In this document: positions 53,458-61,989 of the stretch, piece after piece
How positions within the stretch are numbered: the stretch's first letter is position 1
Layout of the letters: the number at the start of each line of letters is the position of its first letter
Assembly (NCBI RefSeq): GCF_000218235.1
Contig: NZ_GL945017.1
Location: 3,176,422 to 3,240,421 of the forward strand
Source: Hallella multisaccharivorax DSM 17128
Lineage (GTDB): Bacteria > Bacteroidota > Bacteroidia > Bacteroidales > Bacteroidaceae
Direction of reading: 5' to 3'
DNA length: 64,000 nt
Program-made: the position numbers and the translations under genes
The notes under the pieces: generated by a model
What the model was told of the DNA's origin: nothing
The model's database searches: none
What the model saw: only the letters and a program-made list of their open reading frames with translations

Positions 53458-54162
53458 ATGTCCACTTCTATTCTTTTGTTCACCTTTCTTCAAACTCTCG
53501 CCAATCGCGATGCAGAGTTCACGCTGGCCATTAATAGTTTTCATTGCGGCTATTTGGACAATTTCATGATGATGTATTCTGGTCGTTTCATCTGGATACC
53601 GGTTTATCTGGGCCTTATTGTCATCATGTTTCGTAACTTTCCGCCTAAGCCGGTATTTATTTGTTTACTGTTCAGTATTTTACTGATCACACTTTGCGAC
53701 CAGACAGCTTCCACCATTCTCCGCCCAATGTTTAGTCGTCTTCGTCCTGCTAACCCAGATAACCCCATCTCTCCATACATCCATATCGTTGATGGTTACC
53801 GCGGAGGGCATTATGGTTTTCCTTCAGCGCATTCGGCGAACTGTTGGGGAGCTTTATTCTTCTTCTTTTTTGTCTTTCGCCGCCGTATCCTCTCACTTAC
53901 ACTGGTCATGTGGGCATTCTTGATGTGCTGGTCAAGGATATATCTTGGGGTTCACTATCTTGGCGATATCATGTGTGGACTACTTGTCGGTTTGTTTTGT
54001 GCCAGTGTTGACTATTACATCTTTCAGTTGCTTCTGCACCAGACAGCCAATCAGTTGAAGCCAAACGCCCATTCATGTAAATTGTATTCACCTTGCCTCA
54101 TTTGTGGAATTGAAACGGCGATGCTGCTTATTATCGCTATTTTTACACGCTTTTCCTTCTAA
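53458..54162 (+). CDS. PAP2-family membrane phosphatase
   Basis: A 234-residue protein whose ATG directly follows the preceding stop codon. The phosphatase motifs RPMFSRLRPANP, GFPSAHSAN and SRIYLGVHYLGD are all present, with six predicted membrane helices. It would hydrolyse a lipid phosphate such as undecaprenyl or lipid A phosphate. Its coupling to the LtaS-like gene hints at one pathway. Confidence 0.92.
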   Translation: MSTSILLFTFLQTLANRDAEFTLAINSFHCGYLDNFMMMYSGRFIWIPVYLGLIVIMFRNFPPKPVFICLLFSILLITLCDQTASTILRPMFSRLRPANPDNPISPYIHIVDGYRGGHYGFPSAHSANCWGALFFFFFVFRRRILSLTLVMWAFLMCWSRIYLGVHYLGDIMCGLLVGLFCASVDYYIFQLLLHQTANQLKPNAHSCKLYSPCLICGIETAMLLIIAIFTRFSF

Positions 54163-54168
54163 AGAATT

Positions 54169-54837
54169 ATGAAGATTCAGCCCGTAGCCTACTTCCATTC
54201 TCCGTTTCCCTCTAAATTCGGTATACCCAAGCAGAGCGGTCTTGTAACGGAACTCGAGGGCTTCATCGTTTTAGCGGAGCCTTATCGCAATGTGGAGGCA
54301 TTACGTGGCATAGATGCCTTTGACTATCTTTGGCTCATTTGGGGGTTTAGTGCCAATAGCCATGCAGCATCAGGTCTTACCGTGCGCCCTCCTTTGCTGG
54401 GGGGTAACATACGCATGGGAGTCTTTGCTACACGCTCCCCCTTTCGCCCTAACCCCATAGGCCTCTCTTCTGTGAGACTGCATCATGTGGATTGGGATGC
54501 AAGGGAAGGCCCTGTGCTTCACGTGCGTGGTGCTGACCTCATGGACAATACTCCCATCTATGACATCAAGCCTTATATCGTATATACCGACAGTCATCCA
54601 GACGCACGGTCAGGGTTTGTGGATACCCATCCGGTGAAACGACTTAAGGTCATTATCCCCGACTGTATCCGCACCTTTTTTGAAGAATGCCAGACGGAGG
54701 CTTTGCGAAAGGTGTTGGAGCTCGACCCGCGCCCTCACTATCAACACGATGCTGACAGAATTTACGGTATGTCTTTCAATGGTCACAATATACATTTCCG
54801 AGTGGAAAACGACACACTGACAGTTTTGGAGGAATAA
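54169..54837 (+). CDS. trmO: tRNA t6A37 methyltransferase TrmO-like
   Basis: A 222-residue TsaA/TrmO (YaeB) protein. KIQPVAYFHSPFPSKFGIP and GVFATRSPFRPNPIGLSSV are family signatures, and DNTPIYDIKPY follows. It adds a methyl group to t6A37 of tRNA-Thr using SAM. Starts 6 bases after the PAP2 gene. Confidence 0.92.
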   Translation: MKIQPVAYFHSPFPSKFGIPKQSGLVTELEGFIVLAEPYRNVEALRGIDAFDYLWLIWGFSANSHAASGLTVRPPLLGGNIRMGVFATRSPFRPNPIGLSSVRLHHVDWDAREGPVLHVRGADLMDNTPIYDIKPYIVYTDSHPDARSGFVDTHPVKRLKVIIPDCIRTFFEECQTEALRKVLELDPRPHYQHDADRIYGMSFNGHNIHFRVENDTLTVLEE

Positions 54838-54873
54838 TTTTACTGCGAATAGCTTTAAAAAGTTATCTTAAAA

Positions 54874-54905
54874 TTTGCAGGATTAAAAACATTGCAGTAA
54901 CTTTG
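54874..54905 (+). promoter_or_regulatory. Promoter of tRNA-Ala
   Basis: TTTG at 54874-54877, 20 bases, TAACTTTG at 54898-54905: exact consensus, about 15 bases before the tRNA. Confidence 0.75.
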
Positions 54906-54920
54906 TACCATTCAATAAAC

Positions 54921-54997
<77 letters not shown>

Positions 54998-55002
54998 TTA
55001 TC

Positions 55003-55036
55003 AAAAGGCCGAGCACAAGTAAGTGTCCGGCCTTTT
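55003..55036 (+). terminator. Terminator after tRNA-Ala
   Basis: AAAAGGCCG-AG-CAC pairs with GTG-TC-CGGCCTTTT (two mismatches inside), followed by TT. It lies 5 bases past the tRNA and 26 before the transporter gene. Confidence 0.75.
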
Positions 55037-55061
55037 TTAGCTGATAAATGAATAATGCGAA

Positions 55062-56075
55062 ATGAAAGACGAGGCTGTAAAGAAAATGAATCATGATAAA
55101 GCAATAGCTAAGAAATTCATTGCGGTGCTGAAGCAATGGACATTGTTAGTGTCTCTCACCGTGGGTAGCATCATTTACCTTCTGTTTTCCAAGACACCTT
55201 TGCTCCAACCTGTAGGAGATTTTTTAGGTCCGAAAATGGTCAGTCTGCTACCTGTCGTGATTTTTATTATGCTCTACATGACGTTCTGCAAGATTGACAT
55301 GCACAATTTCAAACCACGTACTTGGCACTTCGCGTTGCAGATCGTCCGCACATCACTCTCCGCCCTTGTCGTCCTCATCATCATGCACATCACATCGCCT
55401 GAAGCCAAGATTGTTTGGGAAGGTGTTTTTATCATCGTTATCTGTCCCACTGCTGCAGCGGCGGCAGTTGTCACGGAGAAGCTTGGCGGAAGCATTGCGA
55501 CTATGACAGTCTACATGATTATCGCCAATTGCTTCACTGTAATTATCATTCCGCTTTTCTTCCCGATGGTGGAGCGTGCTTCCAATGTTTCCTTTATCAT
55601 GGCTTTTTTCATGGTGCTCGACCGTGTCGTGAGGGTGTTGATTTTTCCCCTTATTCTTGGATTGCTGACTCAGCGCTTTCTTCCTAAGGTCACTGCATTC
55701 ATCAAGCGGCTTCCCAATGCGCCTTTCTATTTATGGGCATTCAACCTCAGTATTATCATGGGGTTGTCCATGCAAACCCTACTCCACTCACCGCTATCCG
55801 GTACTGTGCTTTTCCTGATGATTATACTTCCGCTGTTTATTTGCATCCTTCTTTTTACCATCGGCAAGGCTGTGGGCGGCATATGGGGCTATCAGGAACG
55901 TATCGATGGCGGGCAGGCGCTCGGACAGAAAAACAATGTTGTCGGCATTTGGCTTCTCCTGCATTTCCTCAATCCAGTCTGTGTCATCGCACCCTGCGCT
56001 TATATGGTATGGCAAAATATCATCAATGCCGTGCAACTATGGTATAATCAAAAGCACGGTTATTTAAAGTGGTAA
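55062..56075 (+). CDS. BASS-family (bile acid:sodium symporter-like) transporter
   Basis: A 337-residue protein with nine to ten membrane helices. VICPTAAAAAVVTEKLGGS and ALGQKNNVVGIWLLLHFLN resemble the two cross-over motifs of the SBF/BASS fold. Substrate unknown (organic acid or sterol acid). A second ATG at 55086 is an alternative start. Three bases separate it from the sensor gene, so the operon couples transport with sensing. Confidence 0.8.
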   Translation: MKDEAVKKMNHDKAIAKKFIAVLKQWTLLVSLTVGSIIYLLFSKTPLLQPVGDFLGPKMVSLLPVVIFIMLYMTFCKIDMHNFKPRTWHFALQIVRTSLSALVVLIIMHITSPEAKIVWEGVFIIVICPTAAAAAVVTEKLGGSIATMTVYMIIANCFTVIIIPLFFPMVERASNVSFIMAFFMVLDRVVRVLIFPLILGLLTQRFLPKVTAFIKRLPNAPFYLWAFNLSIIMGLSMQTLLHSPLSGTVLFLMIILPLFICILLFTIGKAVGGIWGYQERIDGGQALGQKNNVVGIWLLLHFLNPVCVIAPCAYMVWQNIINAVQLWYNQKHGYLKW

Positions 56076-56078
56076 CCT

Positions 56079-59000
56079 ATGCAGAACACGATCACTATCA
56101 TCGGTTGGCTGGCACTTCTTCTCCTTGTCTCCTGCGGGAGAAGTAACACTGACGTAGTAGACAGGCTCAACGATAGATCTTATGATCAACACTATCGCAA
56201 CCTCGATTCTACCCGTATCTATGCTGACAGTGCGCTAAACCTCTCCGAGAACTATTCCGCAGGTCGTGCAGAAGCTCTCAACAACCTTGCATTCGTGGCG
56301 AGTGCTTCTATGGACTATTCCAAGGCAAAAGGATATCTCGATGAAGTGACTGGTACTACCGACAATCAGATAGAGCTTCTCGTAGCAGATGTCCAGCAAA
56401 TGAAGCTTTGCCAAAAGCAATCGCGCAATAAGGACTTCTACGTGTTCAGTGAGCAGGCACGTAAGCGACTTAATCGTATCAAAGACGAAGAGTCCTCACT
56501 CAATGATCATGAAAAGCGCCGATTGACTTATGCCTCAGCGGAGTATCACATCGTTTCATCCGCCTATTATTACTATTTAGGACTTGATCGTCAGTCCATC
56601 GAACAGATAGATCGTATTGATCCCTATGGAAGCATTGAGCGTGATACTGCTCAACTGCTTAACTATTGGTACAACATCGGTTCAGGAGGCATCATTGTAG
56701 GAAAAAATCAACGCCAGGTTGCCCGTGAGGAATTTGGATATCTTGCCAATTGCTATATCATCGCCTTACATCATAACTATCCTTACTGGGTGGCACAGGC
56801 ACTCCAGGCCATGAGTGAACATCTACAGGACGTTTCCCAACGGCAAGAAATCATCAACGACGACTTTCCTACCATTGTGGCTGTCAATAGCGATATGATG
56901 CCCGACTCGCTCATTGCCGGCAATCTCGCTCAACGTGCGTTGGACATCTTCAAAACTTACGGCGATGTCTATCAGATAGCCGGTGCCTGGCGTACTTTAG
57001 GCGAATGCTACTGGCATATTGGTGATAACAAGTCGGCGCTTATCTGTCTCGAACATGCCTTGAAGGACAATAAGAAAGTGGAGCAGGCTCCAGACTTGGT
57101 CTCAACCATACGCGAAGACCTCTGCCTGGTCTATTCTGCTGCGAACGATAAGCGCAACAGTGACATCAATCGAAACATCTACCTTGACCTGCAGGAGCAG
57201 ACACGACAGGACCGACAGCTGGAAGCGCGCGCTGCCCAGCTTGACGAATCCATTCGTGAGCTCAATATCTTGATAGGTATAGTGATGCTCATGATTGTCG
57301 CTGTGACGGTCCTGCTGATTGTCCTTGCACGGATGCGGCGCCAAAGTGACGATGCCTTCTCTATTTCAGAATTACTGAAGCCTTTAAGCGAGTGGCAGAA
57401 ACACAACGAAGAAGCCTTTGATCGACAGCGTGAACACTTCAGCGAAATCAGTGAGGCTACGGATGCGGCGCGATTTCATTTGCAGCAGAACCGACAGCGC
57501 AACCTGGAGCAACGTGCTAAAGTTCAACTTGTGTTCAGTGTGTTGCCCTTGATTGACCGGATGGTGAACGAGATACGCCGTATCCAAAGGGAGCGGGAGA
57601 AAGACACTGGCGCTTCAACAAGCAATTTTAGAAGTATCGAAAAAGGCAGGCTACAGTATATAGAGGAGATTACCGACACCATCAATCAATACAACAATAT
57701 CCTCACCCGATGGATACAGATGCGTCAGGGAGAGCTGAGCCTGCGAATCGAGAACTTTCCTTTGCAGAGGGTTTTCGATATGGTGGGACACAGCGCCATG
57801 AGTTTTTCATTGAGTGGTATCAAGCTTGTGGTAAAGCCGACCGACGCTGTAGTAAAAGCAGACTGTACGCTCACGCTCTTTATGGTGAATACCATTGCTG
57901 ACAATGCGCGCAAGTTCACGCCTCGTGGTGGCACTGTTACGATTGAGGCACAGCCAGTGCCCCATGAAGATGGACAGCCGTCCTATGTAGAAATCTCTGT
58001 CACTGATACGGGGACGGGGATGCCCTCTGAGGTTCTGACACACGTCTTTGACCGTACCTATACCGGAGGACATGGATTCGGTTTAAGAAACTGTAAAGGC
58101 ATTATCGAGAAATATAGAAAGATCAGTACCCTTTTCAGTGACTGCCTGATTGGTGCAAAAAGCACAGTCGGTAAGGGCTCACGCATTTATTTCCATCTGC
58201 CCATCGGACGGTTACGGACAATCGGCATCATCGTCTTACTGTCGCTCAGCAGTCTTGTATTTGGCTCCCGGATTCAGGCAAAAGACCCCACAGCCATCTT
58301 TTTACACCATGAAAGTCAATCGGCGAAGTTTGCCGATTCTGCCTACCTGTCCAATATTATGAGCAATTACGCCAACACGCTCAGATATGCCGACAGCTGC
58401 CGTAAATACATCTTACCGACTGATACAGCAGTACTGCTTGATGTCAGTAACGAAGCTGCCGTGGCCGCTCTCGCCCTACATCGGTGGAAGGTCTACCGTG
58501 AAAACAACAGGATTTACACCCGTCTTTTCCGCATGGCCAGCGCAGACAGTTCTCTACCCTCCTATATTCAGTACATGCAGCGGAGCCAGACCAACAAAGC
58601 CGTGTCAATGGTACTGCTCATCATCCTGCTCCTGGTGATCGTTCCCGCATGGTACGTACTCTATTACCGACATAAACTCAACTACAAGTTTTGCGTTTAC
58701 AGGATCAACCAGATCAACGCCATTCTTCTTTCCGATGTTTCTGACCGTGAGAAACTGAGCCGTGTCCGTAAGCTTGGCGATTTTGGCCGTTTCAACCTCA
58801 CAACCGAGCAGAAGACTAAACTGCAGAAAGTCGTAGGGCACATTGAGGCAGCACTCAGCCACAATATCACCCATAAGGAAGAAGTGGATACAGAGACGGA
58901 ACTTGCCTCCGATGAGTGCCGCAGAATAGAGATCGAAGCCGCACGGCTGCACGTTTCCAACAGTGTGCTTGACAACTGTCTCTCTACCCTGAAGCATGAA

Positions 59001-59489
59001 ACCATGTACTATCCCTCTCGTATCAAGCAGATGATCGTCGACGGGAATATCCAGATGGAGGAGCTTAGTGAGGTTGTCGACTATTACCACGACCTTTATG
59101 CTCTCTTGGCAGAACAAGCCTTACGTCAGGTGATTCCACCACGAATGGATCGTCAGGCTCTCAGCTATTTATTGGAACTTCTACGAAAATGCAATGACGG
59201 AAAGAACGTTAGCATACAGGAGGACACCGCCAAGACCCAGGGAGGCATCGTCCCCGACAACTATATCCGCATGATTGTGAGGATGCCTTCGCTGGACAGA
59301 CTATCGGACAAGCAGGTTTCAGAACTCTTTACACCCTACACCATCGACATGAATCTGCTCTTATGCAGGCAAATCGTCAGGGAAATGGGCGAGATAACCA
59401 ATCTCAGGGCCAGTGGCATTGAAGCGTCAAGAGATCCTGAAGGACATGTAACCGTGAAAATTTTAATCCCTAAGATATACTATAAATGA
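56079..59489 (+). CDS. DUF5112/DUF5113 tandem-kinase sensor lipoprotein
   Basis: A 1,136-residue sensor. Order: lipoprotein signal (LLLLVSC, Cys19); TPR-like helices 25-390; membrane helix 396-418; coiled region and an intact histidine-kinase ATPase domain 560-710 (N-box NTIADNARKFTP, G1 DTGTGMP, G2 GGHGFGLRNC, GKGSRIYFHLP); second membrane helix 713-732; extracytoplasmic segment 733-842; third membrane helix 843-863; C-terminal part with an H-box-like LKHETMYYPSRI (His973) and a degenerate ATPase-like end. The first kinase core has no clear H-box and the second no G-boxes, so they may complement each other. Ends in a 4-base overlap with its regulator. Confidence 0.75.
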   Translation: MQNTITIIGWLALLLLVSCGRSNTDVVDRLNDRSYDQHYRNLDSTRIYADSALNLSENYSAGRAEALNNLAFVASASMDYSKAKGYLDEVTGTTDNQIELLVADVQQMKLCQKQSRNKDFYVFSEQARKRLNRIKDEESSLNDHEKRRLTYASAEYHIVSSAYYYYLGLDRQSIEQIDRIDPYGSIERDTAQLLNYWYNIGSGGIIVGKNQRQVAREEFGYLANCYIIALHHNYPYWVAQALQAMSEHLQDVSQRQEIINDDFPTIVAVNSDMMPDSLIAGNLAQRALDIFKTYGDVYQIAGAWRTLGECYWHIGDNKSALICLEHALKDNKKVEQAPDLVSTIREDLCLVYSAANDKRNSDINRNIYLDLQEQTRQDRQLEARAAQLDESIRELNILIGIVMLMIVAVTVLLIVLARMRRQSDDAFSISELLKPLSEWQKHNEEAFDRQREHFSEISEATDAARFHLQQNRQRNLEQRAKVQLVFSVLPLIDRMVNEIRRIQREREKDTGASTSNFRSIEKGRLQYIEEITDTINQYNNILTRWIQMRQGELSLRIENFPLQRVFDMVGHSAMSFSLSGIKLVVKPTDAVVKADCTLTLFMVNTIADNARKFTPRGGTVTIEAQPVPHEDGQPSYVEISVTDTGTGMPSEVLTHVFDRTYTGGHGFGLRNCKGIIEKYRKISTLFSDCLIGAKSTVGKGSRIYFHLPIGRLRTIGIIVLLSLSSLVFGSRIQAKDPTAIFLHHESQSAKFADSAYLSNIMSNYANTLRYADSCRKYILPTDTAVLLDVSNEAAVAALALHRWKVYRENNRIYTRLFRMASADSSLPSYIQYMQRSQTNKAVSMVLLIILLLVIVPAWYVLYYRHKLNYKFCVYRINQINAILLSDVSDREKLSRVRKLGDFGRFNLTTEQKTKLQKVVGHIEAALSHNITHKEEVDTETELASDECRRIEIEAARLHVSNSVLDNCLSTLKHETMYYPSRIKQMIVDGNIQMEELSEVVDYYHDLYALLAEQALRQVIPPRMDRQALSYLLELLRKCNDGKNVSIQEDTAKTQGGIVPDNYIRMIVRMPSLDRLSDKQVSELFTPYTIDMNLLLCRQIVREMGEITNLRASGIEASRDPEGHVTVKILIPKIYYK

Positions 59490-60211
59490 AAGATTTCAAT
59501 GTCATCATTGTAGAGGATGTACCCCTTGAGTTGAAAGGTACGGAGGGTATCATTGCTACCGACATACCTGAAGCACACGTACTCGGCACAGCGCCCGACG
59601 AAGCAACCTACTGGAAAATCATGCGTCAGCAGCAGCCTGATCTTGTCCTGCTTGATCTGGGACTCGGCGGTTCAACGACGGTTGGCGTAGAAATTTGCCG
59701 GCATACCAAGCAGTCATATCCTCATGTAAAAGTCCTGATTTTCACTGGGGAAATATTGAATGAGAAGCTCTGGGTAGATGTACTTGATGCCGGATGCGAC
59801 GGTATTATTCTGAAAACTGGTGAGTTGTTAACCCGGCCAGACGTAGAATCGGTTATGTCCGGCAAGCGATTAGTGTTTAACGAACCCATCCTTGAGAAGA
59901 TTGTAGAGCGCTTCAAGCACAGTGTCAATAATGAGATTCGGCGGCAGGAAGCCTTAATATCCTACGATATTGATGAGTATGACGAGCGTTTTCTCCGCCA
60001 TTTAGCCTTAGGCTATACGAAAGAGCAGATCACTCAACTACGCGGAATGCCCTTTGGCGTAAAGAGCCTGGAGAAACGACAAAACGAATTGGTGAAGAAG
60101 CTCTTCCCCGAGGACGGCAATGGAGTCGGTATCAATGCCACTCGGCTTGTGGTAAGAGCCTTGGAACTCCGCATTCTCAACATAGACAATCTTCATCCTG
60201 ACGAGGAATGA
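59486..60211 (+). CDS. Response regulator with C-terminal helix-turn-helix
   Basis: A 241-residue protein. Receiver domain 1-125: acidic pair Glu10-Asp11, phosphorylated Asp57 in LVLLDLGLGG, Thr87 in IFTG, Lys110 in IILKTGE. After 160 a helical LuxR-like region (FLRHLALGYTKEQITQLRG). Overlaps the sensor by 4 bases (ATGA) and the next gene by 4. The cognate kinase is surely the adjacent sensor. Confidence 0.85.
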   Translation: MKDFNVIIVEDVPLELKGTEGIIATDIPEAHVLGTAPDEATYWKIMRQQQPDLVLLDLGLGGSTTVGVEICRHTKQSYPHVKVLIFTGEILNEKLWVDVLDAGCDGIILKTGELLTRPDVESVMSGKRLVFNEPILEKIVERFKHSVNNEIRRQEALISYDIDEYDERFLRHLALGYTKEQITQLRGMPFGVKSLEKRQNELVKKLFPEDGNGVGINATRLVVRALELRILNIDNLHPDEE

Positions 60212-60819
60212 TTAGGAAGATCTGGCTCTATAGAGCAGTCATGGGCATTGTCGCGGCTTATGTGGTCGTGGCACTCGGATCGTGGGTATGGTCAGCCGCC
60301 ATGCCCTCTTCTTCCATCCGGCCATTGTTAAGCGACAGCGGGATACGTTGGTTTTTCGGCACTTTCACAAATAATTTGGCCCAACCTGTTTTGGTATGGG
60401 TGATTCTTCTTGGAATTGCACTGGGAACCAGCCGTGAATGTGGTTTGTGGAAAGTTATAGGGAAACTGGCTACATCATGCCACGCCATCAGCATCCTTGA
60501 GCGGCGCGGGCTTTGGGCAGCACTTGAGCTGATTGCTGTTGAAGCTGCTGTCATGGCACTGCTCATTTTTCCGCGACACGCTATTCTGCTGAGTGTAACG
60601 GGCGACATTTTTCCAAGCAGCTTCTCAGAAAGTCTTGTAGCTGTCATTTCTTTTATGATACTGACGGCATCAATCACTTTTGGCCTTTTCTCTGGAAATA
60701 TCCATAATTATCGTGGTGCGGTAGCGAGCGCTCTTAAGGGCGGTAGTGTCTTGAAGATTGTTCTCTGCCTATATGTACTCATCGCTGAGCTTATTGCCAT
60801 TATCGGGTATATCTTCTAA
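60208..60819 (+). CDS. Small multispanning membrane protein, AbgT-like fragment
   Basis: A 203-residue protein with five or six membrane helices. SDSGIRWFFGTFTNNL followed by LGIALGTSRECGL is reminiscent of the AbgT-family transporter N-terminus, but the rest of that 500-residue transporter is absent. Overlap with the response regulator by 4 bases makes it part of the same unit. It might be a sensory partner rather than a transporter; function unknown. Confidence 0.5.
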   Translation: MIRKIWLYRAVMGIVAAYVVVALGSWVWSAAMPSSSIRPLLSDSGIRWFFGTFTNNLAQPVLVWVILLGIALGTSRECGLWKVIGKLATSCHAISILERRGLWAALELIAVEAAVMALLIFPRHAILLSVTGDIFPSSFSESLVAVISFMILTASITFGLFSGNIHNYRGAVASALKGGSVLKIVLCLYVLIAELIAIIGYIF

Positions 60820-61086
60820 CTTATCGTGCGACAACCCATGCTCACAACGTTCCAACGTATCATTAAGCAGGTTGAAAGTCTCCTCGTATACTCTACTGAG
60901 ATGATGCCAATTGCGATAGGCAAGACTGTAATCGATGGAGAGCTGACTGTTTTTCCTGTTGAGCTTCATCGACACATAGTCTTCACCAAAGGCTGTTGCC
61001 ATGCCTTGCCAGAGCGAGGTGTAAAGACGTCCGCCGGCATCATCGCTACGTGTGATAAAATCGAGTACGACATCCGCATTGCCATA
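60769..61086 (-). pseudogene. Unrecognised gene fragment lacking its N-terminus
   Basis: A frame open from a stop at 61087 reads VVLDFITRSDDAGGRLYTSL then WQGMATAFGEDYVSMKLN and ends at 60769. The sequence before the only ATG (61002) looks as coding as that after it, so the real start is lost. It overlaps the 3' end of the AbgT-like gene by 51 bases. No family recognised; a 77-residue protein from 61002 remains possible. The rest of 60,820-61,223 shows nothing else. Confidence 0.35.
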
Positions 61087-61223
61087 TTAACTCTTTATTT
61101 GAGAAATCATTATCTGCGACATATCGCATAAACTCCTATATATAAATGTCCCAGTTAGCTAACAAAATAACTGTGTGTAAACAAGAAAGAGGAGATTGTT
61201 TCCAAAATCCTCTTTTCTTGTGG

Positions 61224-61300
61224 TGGTGATTCCGTTGGGATTCGAACCCAAGACCCACAGATTAGAAATCTGTTGCTCTATCCAACTGAGCTACGGAACC
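61224..61300 (-). tRNA. tRNA-Arg (anticodon TCT), CCA encoded
   Basis: Reverse complement: GGTTCCG acceptor paired with CGGAATC, anticodon stem CAGAT/ATCTG around TTCTAA-type loop with TCT, T-arm TTGGG-TTCGAAT-CCCAA; CCA is present at 61224-61226. Ends at 61300 as the 5' end. Confidence 0.93.
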
Positions 61301-61349
61301 AGGTACTATCCAGCGCTGGCATAAAGTGAACTTCTCACCAAAGTGTCTG

Positions 61350-61381
61350 CAAAGTTAGCCAATCTTATGGTATTTGTGAAA
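61350..61381 (-). promoter_or_regulatory. Promoter of tRNA-Arg
   Basis: TTTC (complement of 61378-61381), 20 bases, TAACTTTG (complement of 61350-61357). One mismatch in the -33. Confidence 0.6.
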
Positions 61382-61496
61382 AAAAAGGCTTGTCACTTTG
61401 TAGTCTTTAGTCTAAATTAACAGTCCTAACCGTTCGTACTTATTTATCAAAGAAGTCTTATTAAGATCATCACAAATCCAGACGCGATGTCTCAAC

Positions 61497-61513
61497 GGTG
61501 TAAACGCATTGCC
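61497..61513. repeat. Dispersed repeat fragment (copy D) at the end of the sugar-kinase remnant
   Basis: GGTGTAAACGCATTGCC matches GGTGTAAACGCAATGGC of copy B at 15 of 17 positions. Flanking ATGTCTC (61488-61494) and GAGACAT (61525-61531) form an inverted repeat. Confidence 0.6.
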
Positions 61514-61544
61514 TCTGCGACGCGGAGACATTGGGATCTGCCAG

Positions 61545-61800
61545 ACACGGTCGCCCCCCCCCTGACAATGTATCGTGTATCCACGCCATAGCGGCGAAGG
61601 GCATTGACGGTTATCTGCCTGATCTCATGCTTAGGCAGTTTGCTGACAAACACAGCCTCGTGGCCATAGTTGGCAAGGCTCACCGCCACGTTAGCCTCAC
61701 CGCCACCGGGGATAATATGGAAGTGCCAGCCATGGTGCACGAACTCTTTGCCGAAAACGGTGCCGTCAGAGCCACGCTCCACAAGTATGCCGTGATGAGA
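61545..61800 (-). pseudogene. kdgK: Remnant of a PfkB-family sugar kinase (2-keto-3-deoxygluconate kinase-like)
   Basis: The minus strand reads PGGGEANVAVSLANYGHEA then VFVSKLPKHEIRQITVNAL and RRYGVDTRYIVRGG, the N-terminal sugar-binding region of KdgK-type kinases. After this a run of nine Gs (61554-61562) shifts the frame: seven Gs would restore the RGGDRV motif. Homology ends there at the copy D repeat, and the ATP-binding half is missing. The N-terminal first strand is also damaged. Confidence 0.85.
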
Positions 61801-61953
61801 TAAGCGACAACGCCGCACCAACAGACAGGCCAAGACGCCTCGCTCCATCCTGGAAGGCTCGGAAAGCACACTATTTTTTGTAGTCTGCAACAAAAAGTTG
61901 GGGCAAAACTCTTATTTTTTGTCAACAGGTGTATTATCTGATAGATTTTTGTA

Positions 61954-61961
61954 TAATTTTG
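61954..61961 (+). promoter_or_regulatory. -7 element of the GHL10 gene
   Basis: TAATTTTG, perfect, about 28 bases before the ATG at 61990; no -33 at standard distance. Confidence 0.45.
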
Positions 61962-61989
61962 CACAAGCAAAGTAAATGAGATGATCACC

